DNA of 7,350 nt from Rhodospirillales bacterium (GCA_028866335.1 JAGWIL010000071.1:1-7350); one strand, 5' to 3'; shown: positions 1 through 6,622, numbered from the stretch's first letter. The notes: generated by a model not told the origin, from the letters alone. Translations and numbers: made by a program.

Positions 1-72
1 GCCAGGCCCCATGACAACGCCATGCGACCCATTGAGCCGTAGCCGCAGCCGCAGAGGTGAAGACTCCATCAT
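1..72 (-). CDS. Probable ModE/LysR-type molybdate-responsive regulator (N-terminal 24 residues only, runs off left edge)
   Basis: An open frame on the minus strand starts at tandem ATG codons (72 or 69) and continues to base 1 without a stop. It encodes a short leader, then a segment rich in alternating Leu/Arg (LRLRLRLNG) and ending in GPG. ModE-like regulators of alphaproteobacteria typically begin with such a beta-strand followed by a GPGK-type turn just before the winged helix-turn-helix. That recollection, the divergent orientation to a molybdate/tungstate transporter, and the ModE-box-like site in between are the reasons for the call. The DNA-binding helices and any molybdate-binding domain lie outside the window. 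No good ribosome binding site precedes either ATG. With only 24 residues, another protein or a chance frame remains possible. Confidence 0.5.
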   Translation of the reverse strand, partial: MMESSPLRLRLRLNGSHGVVMGPG

Positions 73-97
73 CGGCGCATTCAACCATTTTATGGGT

Positions 98-127
98 TTG
101 ACTGTCACCATGGCTTATCGATATACC
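98..127 (+). promoter_or_regulatory. Candidate sigma-70 promoter of the molybdate/tungstate transporter operon
   Basis: TTGACT at 98-103 matches five of six bases of the -35 consensus. TATACC at 122-127 matches four of six bases of the -10 consensus. The spacer is 18 bp. Transcription would start near 133-136, giving a leader of under 20 bases that still carries the GGAG ribosome binding site. The -10 lies inside the ModE-like box, the usual position for a repressor site. This is read by eye and not supported by a start-site map. Confidence 0.45.
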
Positions 128-144
128 CCGCCAAACATATCGGA
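117..144. promoter_or_regulatory. ModE-box-like molybdenum operator
   Basis: The half sites are ATCGATATACC (117-127) and AACATATCGGA (134-144), with 6 bp between them. The outer parts form a perfect inverted repeat, CGATAT (119-124) and ATATCG (137-142). As I recall it, the proteobacterial ModE box is ATCGnTATATA, six bases, then TATATAnCGAT. The left half matches all defined positions except the last two. The right half keeps the CG and most of the AT-rich core but diverges at its outer edge. The spacing is exact. The site overlaps the putative -10 and start of transcription of the transporter operon and touches its ribosome binding site, so molybdate-loaded ModE bound here would repress. 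It lies between the operon and the divergent putative regulator gene, so it could also affect that gene. Confidence 0.6.
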
Positions 145-145
145 G
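142..145 (+). promoter_or_regulatory. Ribosome binding site that fixes the start of the binding-protein gene
   Basis: GGAG lies six bases before the ATG at 152. That ATG opens a protein with a clean signal peptide. The frame is open back to an ATG at 11, but the extra 47 residues are low-complexity Arg/Ser-rich and would run through the promoter and the ModE-like box, so the upstream starts are rejected. Confidence 0.75.
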
Positions 146-151
146 TCTGTC

Positions 152-1045
152 ATGCCTGTTTCCCGCCGCCTCTTGCTCGCCGCCCCTTTTGCGTTGGCCG
201 CCGCCGGGCGGGCTTTTGCCGCTGAGGCGATCACGGTTGCCTATGCCGGCTCCATGGGCAAGCTGATGGATAAGGGGATGAACCCCTCCTTCACCGCCGC
301 CACGGGTGTTGGCGTGCATGGCATCGGCCAGGGCGCATTGGCGCTGGCGCATCTCATCACCGGCGGGGCTATGAAGCCGGATGTGTTCGTGCCGGTCTCT
401 GCCGGCCCGGCCAAGATTGTGCGTGAGGCAGGGTATGCCGTGGGCAAGGCGGTGCCGGTGGCCAGCACCTCCATGGTTCTGGCTTATTCCCCCACCTCCA
501 AATTCGCCGCACAGCTTGCCGCCGCCAAGGGTGCCGATTGGACGAAGATTTTCCTTAACCCGGCTTTCCGTTTCGGTCGCACAGACCCCACTGTAGATCC
601 GCAAGGCCAATACGTGTTGTTCGCCCTGCAACTGGCCGAGGCTTATTACAAGCTGCCAGGCTTTGCACAGAAAGTGGCCGGGCCGATGCTCAACCCGCAG
701 CAGATTTTCGCCGAGCCTTCGCTGCTGGCGCGGCTGGAAGCCGGGCAGATCGACGCGACTCTGGGCTATAAGAGCGCTGTGGTCTCGCAGAAGCTGCCCT
801 TCATCGAGCTGCCGGACGCGGTGAACATCTCCAACCCTGCGCTGAAAGCCATCTATGCCAAGGCCAGCCTGGAAGTGAAGGGCAAAACCATCCACCCCAG
901 CCCGCTGGTGTTCTACGCCATGGCGCTGAAGACGGCGGCAGACCCTAAGGCGGCGGCGGATTATGTTGCCTTCCTGGCCGGGCCGGAAGGGCAGTCCATC
1001 TTCAAGCGTTACGGTTACGGGCCGGGCAAAGGGCCGTCTGTGTAA
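152..1045 (+). CDS. wtpA: Molybdate/tungstate ABC transporter, periplasmic substrate-binding protein (WtpA-type)
   Basis: Captures an oxyanion, most likely molybdate or tungstate, in the periplasm and delivers it to the permease encoded next. The protein is 297 aa. Residues 1-23 form a signal peptide (SRRLLL, a hydrophobic stretch, then AFA before the cut); the paired Arg also fits a Tat signal. The mature part opens with ITVAYAGSM (27-35), like the beta-strand and AGS anion loop of WtpA. FGRTDPTVDPQGQY (141-154) corresponds to the GxxDPxxDPxGY segment of WtpA. LEAGQIDATLGYKSAVV (195-211), FIELPD and GKTIHPSPLVF (244-254) also follow WtpA, and it ends in the FKRYGY motif common to ModA and WtpA. 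It is closer to WtpA than to classical ModA, but sequence alone does not settle molybdate versus tungstate. First gene of the operon, under the ModE-like box. Confidence 0.85.
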   Translation: MPVSRRLLLAAPFALAAAGRAFAAEAITVAYAGSMGKLMDKGMNPSFTAATGVGVHGIGQGALALAHLITGGAMKPDVFVPVSAGPAKIVREAGYAVGKAVPVASTSMVLAYSPTSKFAAQLAAAKGADWTKIFLNPAFRFGRTDPTVDPQGQYVLFALQLAEAYYKLPGFAQKVAGPMLNPQQIFAEPSLLARLEAGQIDATLGYKSAVVSQKLPFIELPDAVNISNPALKAIYAKASLEVKGKTIHPSPLVFYAMALKTAADPKAAADYVAFLAGPEGQSIFKRYGYGPGKGPSV

Positions 1046-1049
1046 CCAG

Positions 1050-1793
1050 ATGCTACGCGCCGGGTTCCTCATTCTAGTCCTGGCGTTTCTGCTGGCACCC
1101 TTATCCGGCCTCATCGGCCATGGGGTTTTCTGGCGAGCACTGGCACTCTCTCCGCAGGATTGGGCGGCCATCGCCACCTCGCTCATCGGCGGTGCGGCGG
1201 CGATGGTGGTGATCGTGCTGGCGGGCACGCCTTTGGCCGTCTATCTGGGGCGGTCTCGCGGGCGGTTGGTGTTGCTGGCCGAAGCGGTGGTGCTGATGCC
1301 GATGCTGATGCCAACGCTCGCCCTCGGCATTCTGCTGGCGGTGGTTTATGGCCCCGCCGCACCTTTAGGCCGGGCGTTTGGCACGCTGGGCATCACCCTC
1401 ACCAACACCCCGGCGGCATTTCTGCTGGCGACGATCTACGCGGCGCTGCCGACTTATGTGGTGGCGGCGCGCGGTGCCATTGCCCAGGTGCCACCGGATT
1501 ACGAGGAACTGGCCCGCACTTTGGGCGACACTCCCTTTCGGGCTCAATTGCGCGTCACGCTGCCCTTGGCCCGGCGCGGGCTTTCCGCGGCCCTCTCCCT
1601 CGCCTGGGTGCGCGCACTGGGAGAGTTTGGCATCATCCTGATCGTGGCGTATTACCCGGCCGGTATGCCAGTGCAGCTTTGGACGGATGTGCAGGATTTA
1701 GGCTTGCAAGCGGTGTTTCCGCTGGTGGGGGTGTTTCTGCTGGCCACATTGCCAGTGCCGCTCTGGCTGGGGCTGCGGGCCCGCGCGGCGTGA
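1050..1793 (+). CDS. modB: Molybdate/tungstate ABC transporter permease
   Basis: Inner-membrane channel subunit, 247 aa, probably acting as a homodimer. About six hydrophobic segments are visible, near residues 4-22, 41-65, 72-100, 122-145, 176-200 and 219-241. The EAA loop that contacts the ATPase is clear at about 152-172: EELARTLGD, then LRVTLP, with the conserved Gly159 and the LP pair. It is followed by ALSLAWVRALGEFG, typical of ModB/WtpB/CysT-type permeases. The ATG at 1050 is four bases after the stop of the binding-protein gene. It has no obvious Shine-Dalgarno sequence, so translational coupling is likely. Starts further upstream would add residues encoded inside the previous gene in another frame and are less likely. 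modB is used by function; wtpB would be equally fair. Confidence 0.85.
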   Translation: MLRAGFLILVLAFLLAPLSGLIGHGVFWRALALSPQDWAAIATSLIGGAAAMVVIVLAGTPLAVYLGRSRGRLVLLAEAVVLMPMLMPTLALGILLAVVYGPAAPLGRAFGTLGITLTNTPAAFLLATIYAALPTYVVAARGAIAQVPPDYEELARTLGDTPFRAQLRVTLPLARRGLSAALSLAWVRALGEFGIILIVAYYPAGMPVQLWTDVQDLGLQAVFPLVGVFLLATLPVPLWLGLRARAA

Positions 1794-2455
1794 ACGCCAT
1801 AGAGATTGACTACACGCTTACCACCCCGGTACCGCTGCACGCCTGTTTCACCATTCGCGGGTTCACCGCGCTTTTAGGCCGCTCCGGTGAGGGCAAAACC
1901 TCGTTGCTGCGGGCCTTGGCAGGGCTGCTGCCAGCCACTGGCAGGCCGTGGCAGGGCTTGGCGCCGGAGCAGCGGCCCATCGGCTATCTGCCGCAGGAAA
2001 CCCGGCTGTTCCCACATCTTTCAGTGCTTGAAAACACCGCCTATGCGCTGAAAGGCAAAACGCGGCTGGAAGCGGCGCGGGCCCTGCTGGCGGAGCTGGG
2101 ACTGGAAGAGTTGGCCGCCCGCCAGCCGCACCAGCTTTCCGGCGGGCAAGCCAAGCGCGTGGCGCTGGCCAGGGCCTTGGCGCATGGGCCGCAATTGCTG
2201 TTGCTGGACGAACCCTCCGCCGGGCTGGACCGGCAGACGCGTGATGAGACGCTGGACTGGCTGAAGCAAACCGCCCTGGCGCGGGGCATTCCCGTGCTGG
2301 CGGCAACGCATGACTACGACATCGCCGCCCAGGCGGATACGCTGGCGCTGCTGGCCGAAGGCCGGATTATCCAGCACGGCTTCGCGGCTTCGGTGTTCGC
2401 CGCACCGGTCAGCCGTGCCGCGGCGGAACTTTTGGGATTAGGCCGCTTTAGTTAA
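1790..2455 (+). CDS. modC: Molybdate/tungstate ABC transporter, short ATP-binding subunit
   Basis: Cytoplasmic ATPase that powers the permease, 221 aa. All nucleotide-binding motifs are intact: Walker A GRSGEGKT (30-37), Q-loop Gln69 (YLPQ), signature LSGGQ (116-120), Walker B LLLLDEP (136-142), D-loop AGLD (144-147) and H-loop His174 (ATHD). The start is a GTG whose GTGA overlaps the permease stop by four bases, a common coupling arrangement; the in-frame open stretch before it lies inside the permease gene and is a shadow. Classical ModC is about 350 aa with a C-terminal TOBE domain that senses molybdate. This protein ends right after the ATPase core, so that sensor is missing. The last 18 bases are shared with the convergent oxygenase gene. 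Substrate is inferred from the operon. Confidence 0.83.
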   Translation: MNAIEIDYTLTTPVPLHACFTIRGFTALLGRSGEGKTSLLRALAGLLPATGRPWQGLAPEQRPIGYLPQETRLFPHLSVLENTAYALKGKTRLEAARALLAELGLEELAARQPHQLSGGQAKRVALARALAHGPQLLLLDEPSAGLDRQTRDETLDWLKQTALARGIPVLAATHDYDIAAQADTLALLAEGRIIQHGFAASVFAAPVSRAAAELLGLGRFS

Positions 2456-3073
2456 GCGTTTAATGAAAGCGGAGATATGGTGCCGCCGCATTTCGGCTTT
2501 CGCCTTGGTGCTGGTGGTCATGTAATTCATCTGCACCACATAACGCTGGCCGACGAATTGCTTATGCCCATGCCAGGTATTGGGGCCATTGGGAAAAACC
2601 AGCAGCGTGCCATCCACTGGCGGCACTTCTTTGGCGAAGTTTTCCAAATTCTCCCCATCCAGCAGCAGTCGCAGGCAGCCTTCATGCTGCGCCCAGGCCT
2701 CGCCGGAGCTGGGGTTGAGGTAGAGCAGAATAGTGACGCGCTTGGCCGAGGAATCGGTATGGATGCGTCCGTCCTGCTCGCCGGAATTGCCGCGCAGCGT
2801 GGTCATCAGGGGCGCGCCCACGAGATTCAGCCCAAATTTTTCCGCCACGATGGCGCGGAACGCCGGGCCTTCCAGTGCGGCAATGGCGGCCTTGGCGTTC
2901 GGCCCAAGTTTCAACGCGCCGATGGGGAAACTGCCACGCGCTTTCATGGCGGGCAAATCCGCAACCACCGCTTGCAGGACTTCGGGCTTGATGAAGCGTT
3001 CCAGCAGGATATGAGGAAAAGGCTCAGCCGAAACCAAAGCCGCGCTGAGCGCATTAAAATCCGCGACATCCAT
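2438..3073 (-). CDS. 2-oxoglutarate/Fe(II)-dependent oxygenase family protein
   Basis: Predicted 211-aa soluble protein with the jelly-roll iron site of this superfamily: the HxD pair His105/Asp107 (GRIHTD), a distal His at 168 or 170 (NTWHGH), and Arg177 (GQRY) placed to bind the 2-oxoglutarate carboxylate. Such enzymes couple 2-oxoglutarate decarboxylation to hydroxylation of a substrate; nothing here identifies the substrate. The N-terminus (FNALSAALVSAEPFPHILLERFIKPEVL) resembles the start of small proteobacterial members, favouring the ATG at 3073. A weak GGA lies eight bases upstream of it. The frame stays open to a TTG at 3208, but that would overlap the start of zapE and adds an unconserved-looking 45 residues. 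The stop at 2438-2440 lies inside the convergent ATPase gene, leaving no room for a terminator between them. Confidence 0.78.
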   Translation of the reverse strand: MDVADFNALSAALVSAEPFPHILLERFIKPEVLQAVVADLPAMKARGSFPIGALKLGPNAKAAIAALEGPAFRAIVAEKFGLNLVGAPLMTTLRGNSGEQDGRIHTDSSAKRVTILLYLNPSSGEAWAQHEGCLRLLLDGENLENFAKEVPPVDGTLLVFPNGPNTWHGHKQFVGQRYVVQMNYMTTSTKAKAEMRRHHISAFIKRLTKAA

Positions 3074-3163
3074 AGGTTGAATCCAGTCTGCTAAAGCTCT
3101 GAAACCGGAAAAAGAGTTAAGCCCAACATGCCGCCCATGCAAGGCAGAGCAGGGCTTCGCATC

Positions 3164-3193
3164 TTGCTGCGCCGCACAAAACGGCGCAATATT
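3164..3193 (+). promoter_or_regulatory. Weak candidate promoter for zapE
   Basis: TTGCTG at 3164-3169 and AATATT at 3188-3193 are separated by 18 bp. They match three and four of six consensus bases. Transcription would start at about 3200-3201, on or next to the A of the zapE ATG, which would make the mRNA leaderless. This fits the lack of a Shine-Dalgarno sequence there, but the promoter match is poor. Confidence 0.25.
3168..3188. repeat. Perfect 7-bp inverted repeat in the oxygenase/zapE divergent gap
   Basis: TGCGCCG (3168-3174) and CGGCGCA (3182-3188) flank the 7-base loop CACAAAA. No T-tract follows on either strand, so it is not a terminator. It sits in the spacer of the weak zapE promoter and upstream of the oxygenase gene, a position suited to an operator. 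Chance is possible at this GC content. Confidence 0.4.
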
Positions 3194-3200
3194 GGTGCAA

Positions 3201-4349
3201 ATGTCCAAACTAATAATAACTGAACCGGGAGTGATGGCCGCTTATCGTGCCCGCGTGGCTGCCGGGCTGTTGCATTACGATGCCGCCCAGGCGTTGGCGG
3301 CGGAGCAGTTGCAAGCCCTTTGGGCCAAGCTGCGCGGCTACGACCCCCACCCGGTTCACGCCCCGGAAGGCTGGTTCGCGCGGATGCTCCGTCACAAGCC
3401 GGTGGAAGAGGCAGAGGACCGCCCGCACGGGCTCTATATCGTGGGGGATGTCGGGCGCGGCAAATCCATGCTCATGGATTTGTTTTTCGAGGCCGCCGAC
3501 GTTCCGCGCAAGCAGCGCATCCATTTTCACGACTTTATGCAGCAGGCGCATAAGCGATTTTACAAGATAAAGCGCGAGCACCCGGAGGTGAGCGACCCGA
3601 TTCCGCCTCTGGCGGACATCATCGCGGATGAGGCGGCATTGCTCTGCTTCGACGAGTTTCAGGTGCATGATATTGTCGATGCGATGATATTGGGGCGGCT
3701 GTTTGAGGCGTTGTTCGCCCGCCAGGTGGTGGTGGTTGCCACCTCTAACACGCTGCCGGACGATTTATACGCGGGCAAGCCGGGGCGTGACGCCTTCCAG
3801 CCTTTCATCAACCTGCTGAAACTGAACCTGGATGTGCTGGTGCTGGACTCCGACCAGGACTACCGGCGCGGGCGCGAGCACGGGCTGAAGACCTGGGTGG
3901 TGCCCGCCGATGACAGCGCCGATGCCGCCCTCGCCCGCGTATTTGAGCATCTGGCCGAGGGTGAACCAGCGGGGGCGGAGGCATTGCCCGTTCAGGGCCG
4001 GATGCTCCCCGTGCCGGTGGCGGCAAATGGCGTGGCGCGGTTTACCTTCGAGGCGCTGTGCAAGGCCGCCCTCGGGCCGGGGGACTATCTCGCCATCGCG
4101 ACCCACTACGATACCGTGCTGATCGACGGGATTCCCTGCCTCTCGCCCGATAATTTCGACGAAGCCCGCCGCTTCGTCACCCTTATCGACTCGCTCTATG
4201 AGCATCGCTGCAAGCTCTACGCTTCCGCCGCGGCCTACCCGGATGAGCTTTACCGCTCCGGCGAGGGGGCCGATATGTTCGAACGCACGGCCTCACGCCT
4301 GGAAGAAATGCAGAGCGAGGAATATCTCGCATTGCCGCATTTGACTTAA
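3201..4349 (+). CDS. zapE: Cell division protein ZapE (AFG1-like P-loop ATPase)
   Basis: 382-aa ATPase of the AFG1/ZapE family. In E. coli, ZapE associates with FtsZ and modulates the Z-ring; the mitochondrial relative AFG1/LACE1 acts in protein quality control. The family is about 375 aa, so this is full length. Walker A is GDVGRGKSMLMDLF (82-95), matching the family GxxGxGKT/S-MLMDLF pattern. Walker B is LLCFDEFQVHDIVDAMILGRLF (147-168), and ATSN (180-183) supplies the sensor Asn. PDDLY (186-190), the downstream FxPFI region and the C-terminal ERTASRLEEM (361-370) are also typical. Start choice: ATG 3201 is preferred; TTG 3192 and GTG 3195 are just upstream, and ATG 3234 would remove 11 residues but has its GGGAG only two bases away. 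Alone on this strand between the divergent oxygenase and sucC. Confidence 0.9.
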   Translation: MSKLIITEPGVMAAYRARVAAGLLHYDAAQALAAEQLQALWAKLRGYDPHPVHAPEGWFARMLRHKPVEEAEDRPHGLYIVGDVGRGKSMLMDLFFEAADVPRKQRIHFHDFMQQAHKRFYKIKREHPEVSDPIPPLADIIADEAALLCFDEFQVHDIVDAMILGRLFEALFARQVVVVATSNTLPDDLYAGKPGRDAFQPFINLLKLNLDVLVLDSDQDYRRGREHGLKTWVVPADDSADAALARVFEHLAEGEPAGAEALPVQGRMLPVPVAANGVARFTFEALCKAALGPGDYLAIATHYDTVLIDGIPCLSPDNFDEARRFVTLIDSLYEHRCKLYASAAAYPDELYRSGEGADMFERTASRLEEMQSEEYLALPHLT

Positions 4350-4390
4350 TCGGTCCTAACCAGCCCCCATCGCGGCATGAAACTGCAAGG

Positions 4391-4412
4391 AAAGCGGGTT
4401 TTTCGCCGTTTT
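4391..4412 (+). terminator. Possible weak terminator after zapE
   Basis: AAAGCGG (4391-4397) can pair with CCGTTTT (4406-4412), with one G-U pair and an 8-base loop. The T-run lies mostly inside the stem and the GC part is only three pairs, so termination would be weak. It is the only hairpin of this kind I see in the 170-bp gap between zapE and sucC. Confidence 0.25.
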
Positions 4413-4438
4413 ATTGCCTTGCGGTGCATGATGCTGCT

Positions 4439-4448
4439 TGCCCGGGCA
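4439..4448. repeat. 10-bp perfect palindrome upstream of sucC
   Basis: TGCCCGGGCA reads the same on both strands and lies about 70 bases before the sucC ATG. Two C-runs follow (4468-4472 and 4477-4482). Regulatory palindromes are often placed like this, but I recognise no known operator and could not find a convincing sucC promoter in the gap. Confidence 0.35.
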
Positions 4449-4519
4449 GGTGAATCAGAGTAGCAGGCCCCCAACGCCCCCCTTTGTAAACCTTAAAAGA
4501 TCAGGCAGGCTAACCCCAT

Positions 4520-5716
4520 ATGAACATACATGAATACCAGGGCAAGGAATTGCTGAAATCCTTCGGCGTCGCGGTTTTGGACGGCTATGTCGCCTGGACG
4601 CCCGAGGAAGCGGTGGATGCCGCCAAGAAGCTTCCTGGCCCAATCTATGTCGTCAAATCCCAGATTCATGCCGGTGGCCGTGGTGCGGGCAAGTTCAAGG
4701 AAGACCCCAACGGCAAGGGCGGCGTGCGCCTGGCCAAGAGCCTGGACGAGGTGCGTGAAGCCGCCGCCGCGATGATCGGCCATACGCTGATCACCAAGCA
4801 GACCGGCCCGGCTGGCCGCCTGGTTCGCCGCGTTTATGTGGAATCCGGCTGCGATATCAAGCGCGAGCTGTATCTCTCTCTGCTGATCGACCGTTCGGTG
4901 TCCGAGGTCGTGATTATGGCCTCCACCGAGGGCGGCATGGAGATTGAGGAAGTCGCCGAGAATCACCCGGAGAAAATTCTCCGCGCCCCGGTTGACCCCG
5001 CCTCCGGCATTTCTGGCTTCCATGCTCGCAAGCTGGCCTTCGGCCTGGGCCTTGAAGGCAAGCAGGTTGGCGTGTTCACCAAATTCGTCACCGCCATGTA
5101 CAACGCCTTCGTGGCGCTGGATGTCGCGATCATCGAGATCAACCCGCTGGTCGTCACCGGCTCCGGCGAGATTTATGCGCTCGACGCCAAAGTAACCTTC
5201 GACGACAACTCCCTCTACCGTCACCCGCAGATTGAAACCCTGCGTGACGAGGGCGAGGAAGACGCGAAGGAGCTGGAAGCCAACAAGTATTCGCTTTCTT
5301 ATGTGGCGCTGGATGGTTCCATCGGCTGCATGGTGAACGGTGCGGGCCTGGCCATGGCGACCATGGACATCATCAAGCTCTACGGCGCCGAGCCCGCGAA
5401 CTTCCTGGATGTTGGCGGTGGTGCGACCAAGGAGCGCGTGACCGCGGCTTTCAAGATCATCCTCTCCGACCCGAATGTCGAAGGCATTCTGGTTAACATC
5501 TTCGGCGGCATCATGCGCTGCGACGTGATCGCGGAAGGCGTGATCGCGGCAGCGCGCGAGGTTTCGCTCTCCGTGCCGCTGGTGGTGCGCCTTGAAGGCA
5601 CCAATGTACAGCTCGGTAAAGACATCATGGCCAAATCCGGCCTGCCCATCATCCCCGCAGACAATCTGGCCGATGCGGCCGAGAAAATCGTTAAAGCCGT
5701 GAAGGAAGCCGCATAA
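4520..5716 (+). CDS. sucC: Succinyl-CoA synthetase (ADP-forming), beta subunit
   Basis: With SucD, converts succinyl-CoA, phosphate and ADP (or GDP) to succinate, CoA and nucleoside triphosphate, the substrate-level phosphorylation step of the TCA cycle, in the cytoplasm. At 398 aa it has the usual alphaproteobacterial length. The start [12 protein letters not shown] is the family's N-terminus. The ATP-grasp domain covers about residues 1-235, with [15 protein letters not shown] (44-58) as the nucleotide loop and metal ligands at Asn208 (EINPL) and Asp222 (ALDAK). The CoA-ligase-type domain follows, with [15 protein letters not shown] (269-283), [13 protein letters not shown] (295-307) and [10 protein letters not shown] (326-335). 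Nucleotide preference cannot be read safely. AGG at 4507-4509 lies ten bases before the ATG. Overlaps sucD by one base. Confidence 0.97.
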   Translation: MNIHEYQGKELLKSFGVAVLDGYVAWTPEEAVDAAKKLPGPIYVVKSQIHAGGRGAGKFKEDPNGKGGVRLAKSLDEVREAAAAMIGHTLITKQTGPAGRLVRRVYVESGCDIKRELYLSLLIDRSVSEVVIMASTEGGMEIEEVAENHPEKILRAPVDPASGISGFHARKLAFGLGLEGKQVGVFTKFVTAMYNAFVALDVAIIEINPLVVTGSGEIYALDAKVTFDDNSLYRHPQIETLRDEGEEDAKELEANKYSLSYVALDGSIGCMVNGAGLAMATMDIIKLYGAEPANFLDVGGGATKERVTAAFKIILSDPNVEGILVNIFGGIMRCDVIAEGVIAAAREVSLSVPLVVRLEGTNVQLGKDIMAKSGLPIIPADNLADAAEKIVKAVKEAA

Positions 5717-6591
5717 TGGCCGTTCTCGTTAACAGAAATACCAAGGTCATCACCCAGGGCTTCACCGGCGCGCAGGGCACCTTCCATTCCGAGCAGGCTT
5801 TGGCCTATGGCACCAAGGTTGTTGGCGGCGTAACGCCGGGCAAGGGCGGCACCACGCATCTGGACCTGCCGGTGTTCAACACCGTGGAAGAGGCGATCGC
5901 CAAAACCGGTGCCAATGCCTCCGCCATCTACGTGCCGCCGCCGTTCGCGGCTGATTCCATCCTGGAGGCGATCGACGCCGGGGTTGAGCTGATCGTCTGC
6001 ATCACCGAAGGCATTCCGGTGCTGGACATGGTGAAGGTCAAGCGCGCCCTCTCCGGCTCCAAATCCCGCCTCGTGGGCCCCAATTGCCCCGGCGTGATTA
6101 CGCCGGATGAGTGCAAGATCGGCATCATGCCGGGCCATATCCACAAGCGTGGCTCCATCGGCATCGTTTCGCGCTCCGGCACCCTCACTTATGAGGCCGT
6201 GGCGCAGACCACCGCTGCCGGGCTTGGCCAGTCCACCTGCGTCGGCATCGGTGGCGACCCGGTGAAAGGCACGGATTTCATCGAAGTGCTGGACATGTTC
6301 CTGCATGACGACGAGACCCAGGCGATCATCATGATCGGCGAGATCGGTGGACCTTCTGAGATCGACGGTGCCGAGTTCCTCGCCCGCCACAAGATCAAGA
6401 AGCCGATTGTGGGTTTCATCGCCGGTGCCACCGCACCTCCGGGCCGCCGCATGGGCCATGCCGGCGCGGTTATCTCCGGCGGTAAAGACACCGCACAGGC
6501 GAAGATTGCTGCCATGAAGGAAGCGGGTATCTTCGTGGCGGACAGCCCGGCCTCGCTGGGCAGCACCATGCTGAAGGCGCTGAGCGCCTGA
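5716..6591 (+). CDS. sucD: Succinyl-CoA synthetase (ADP-forming), alpha subunit
   Basis: Alpha subunit that binds CoA and carries the phosphohistidine intermediate. The 291-aa length is normal. Visible features are the CoA-binding Rossmann region ([18 protein letters not shown], 12-29), [18 protein letters not shown] (37-54), [14 protein letters not shown] (72-85), [10 protein letters not shown] (121-130), and the active-site loop [13 protein letters not shown] with the phosphorylated His at 248. The ATG shares its A with the sucC TAA (TAATG). A good ribosome binding site, AAGGA at 5702-5706, sits nine bases upstream within sucC. Co-translation at a 1:1 ratio with SucC is expected. The gene ends just before a strong terminator, so it is probably the last gene of this transcript. 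Confidence 0.97.
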   Translation: MAVLVNRNTKVITQGFTGAQGTFHSEQALAYGTKVVGGVTPGKGGTTHLDLPVFNTVEEAIAKTGANASAIYVPPPFAADSILEAIDAGVELIVCITEGIPVLDMVKVKRALSGSKSRLVGPNCPGVITPDECKIGIMPGHIHKRGSIGIVSRSGTLTYEAVAQTTAAGLGQSTCVGIGGDPVKGTDFIEVLDMFLHDDETQAIIMIGEIGGPSEIDGAEFLARHKIKKPIVGFIAGATAPPGRRMGHAGAVISGGKDTAQAKIAAMKEAGIFVADSPASLGSTMLKALSA

Positions 6592-6597
6592 GGAAAA

Positions 6598-6612
6598 AGG
6601 CATTAACTGCCT
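6598..6612 (+). repeat. Small hairpin just after sucD
   Basis: AGGCA (6598-6602) and TGCCT (6608-6612) pair around the loop TTAAC, seven bases after the sucD stop. It is followed by GATTTTATTT, so it may help termination or protect the mRNA 3' end next to the main terminator. Confidence 0.4.
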
Positions 6613-6622
6613 GATTTTATTT

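Noticed and set aside
11..151. N-terminal extension of the binding-protein gene from an ATG at 11
   Set aside because: It crosses the promoter and ModE-like box, is Arg/Ser-rich, and precedes a proper signal peptide start at 152 that has its own GGAG.
1160..1789. Long in-frame extension of the ATPase gene upstream of 1790
   Set aside because: It lies entirely within the permease gene in another frame and has a composition typical of GC-rich shadow translation. The ATPase fold begins after the GTG at 1790.
2477..3094. 205-codon plus-strand frame opposite the oxygenase gene
   Set aside because: The minus-strand product has an intact HxD...H iron site and family-like sequence. The plus-strand product has no recognisable features.
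62..4456. GANTC (CcrM methylation) sites in gaps at 62-66, 3079-3083 and 4452-4456
   Set aside because: The pentamer also occurs repeatedly inside the genes, so there is no visible enrichment in the control regions.
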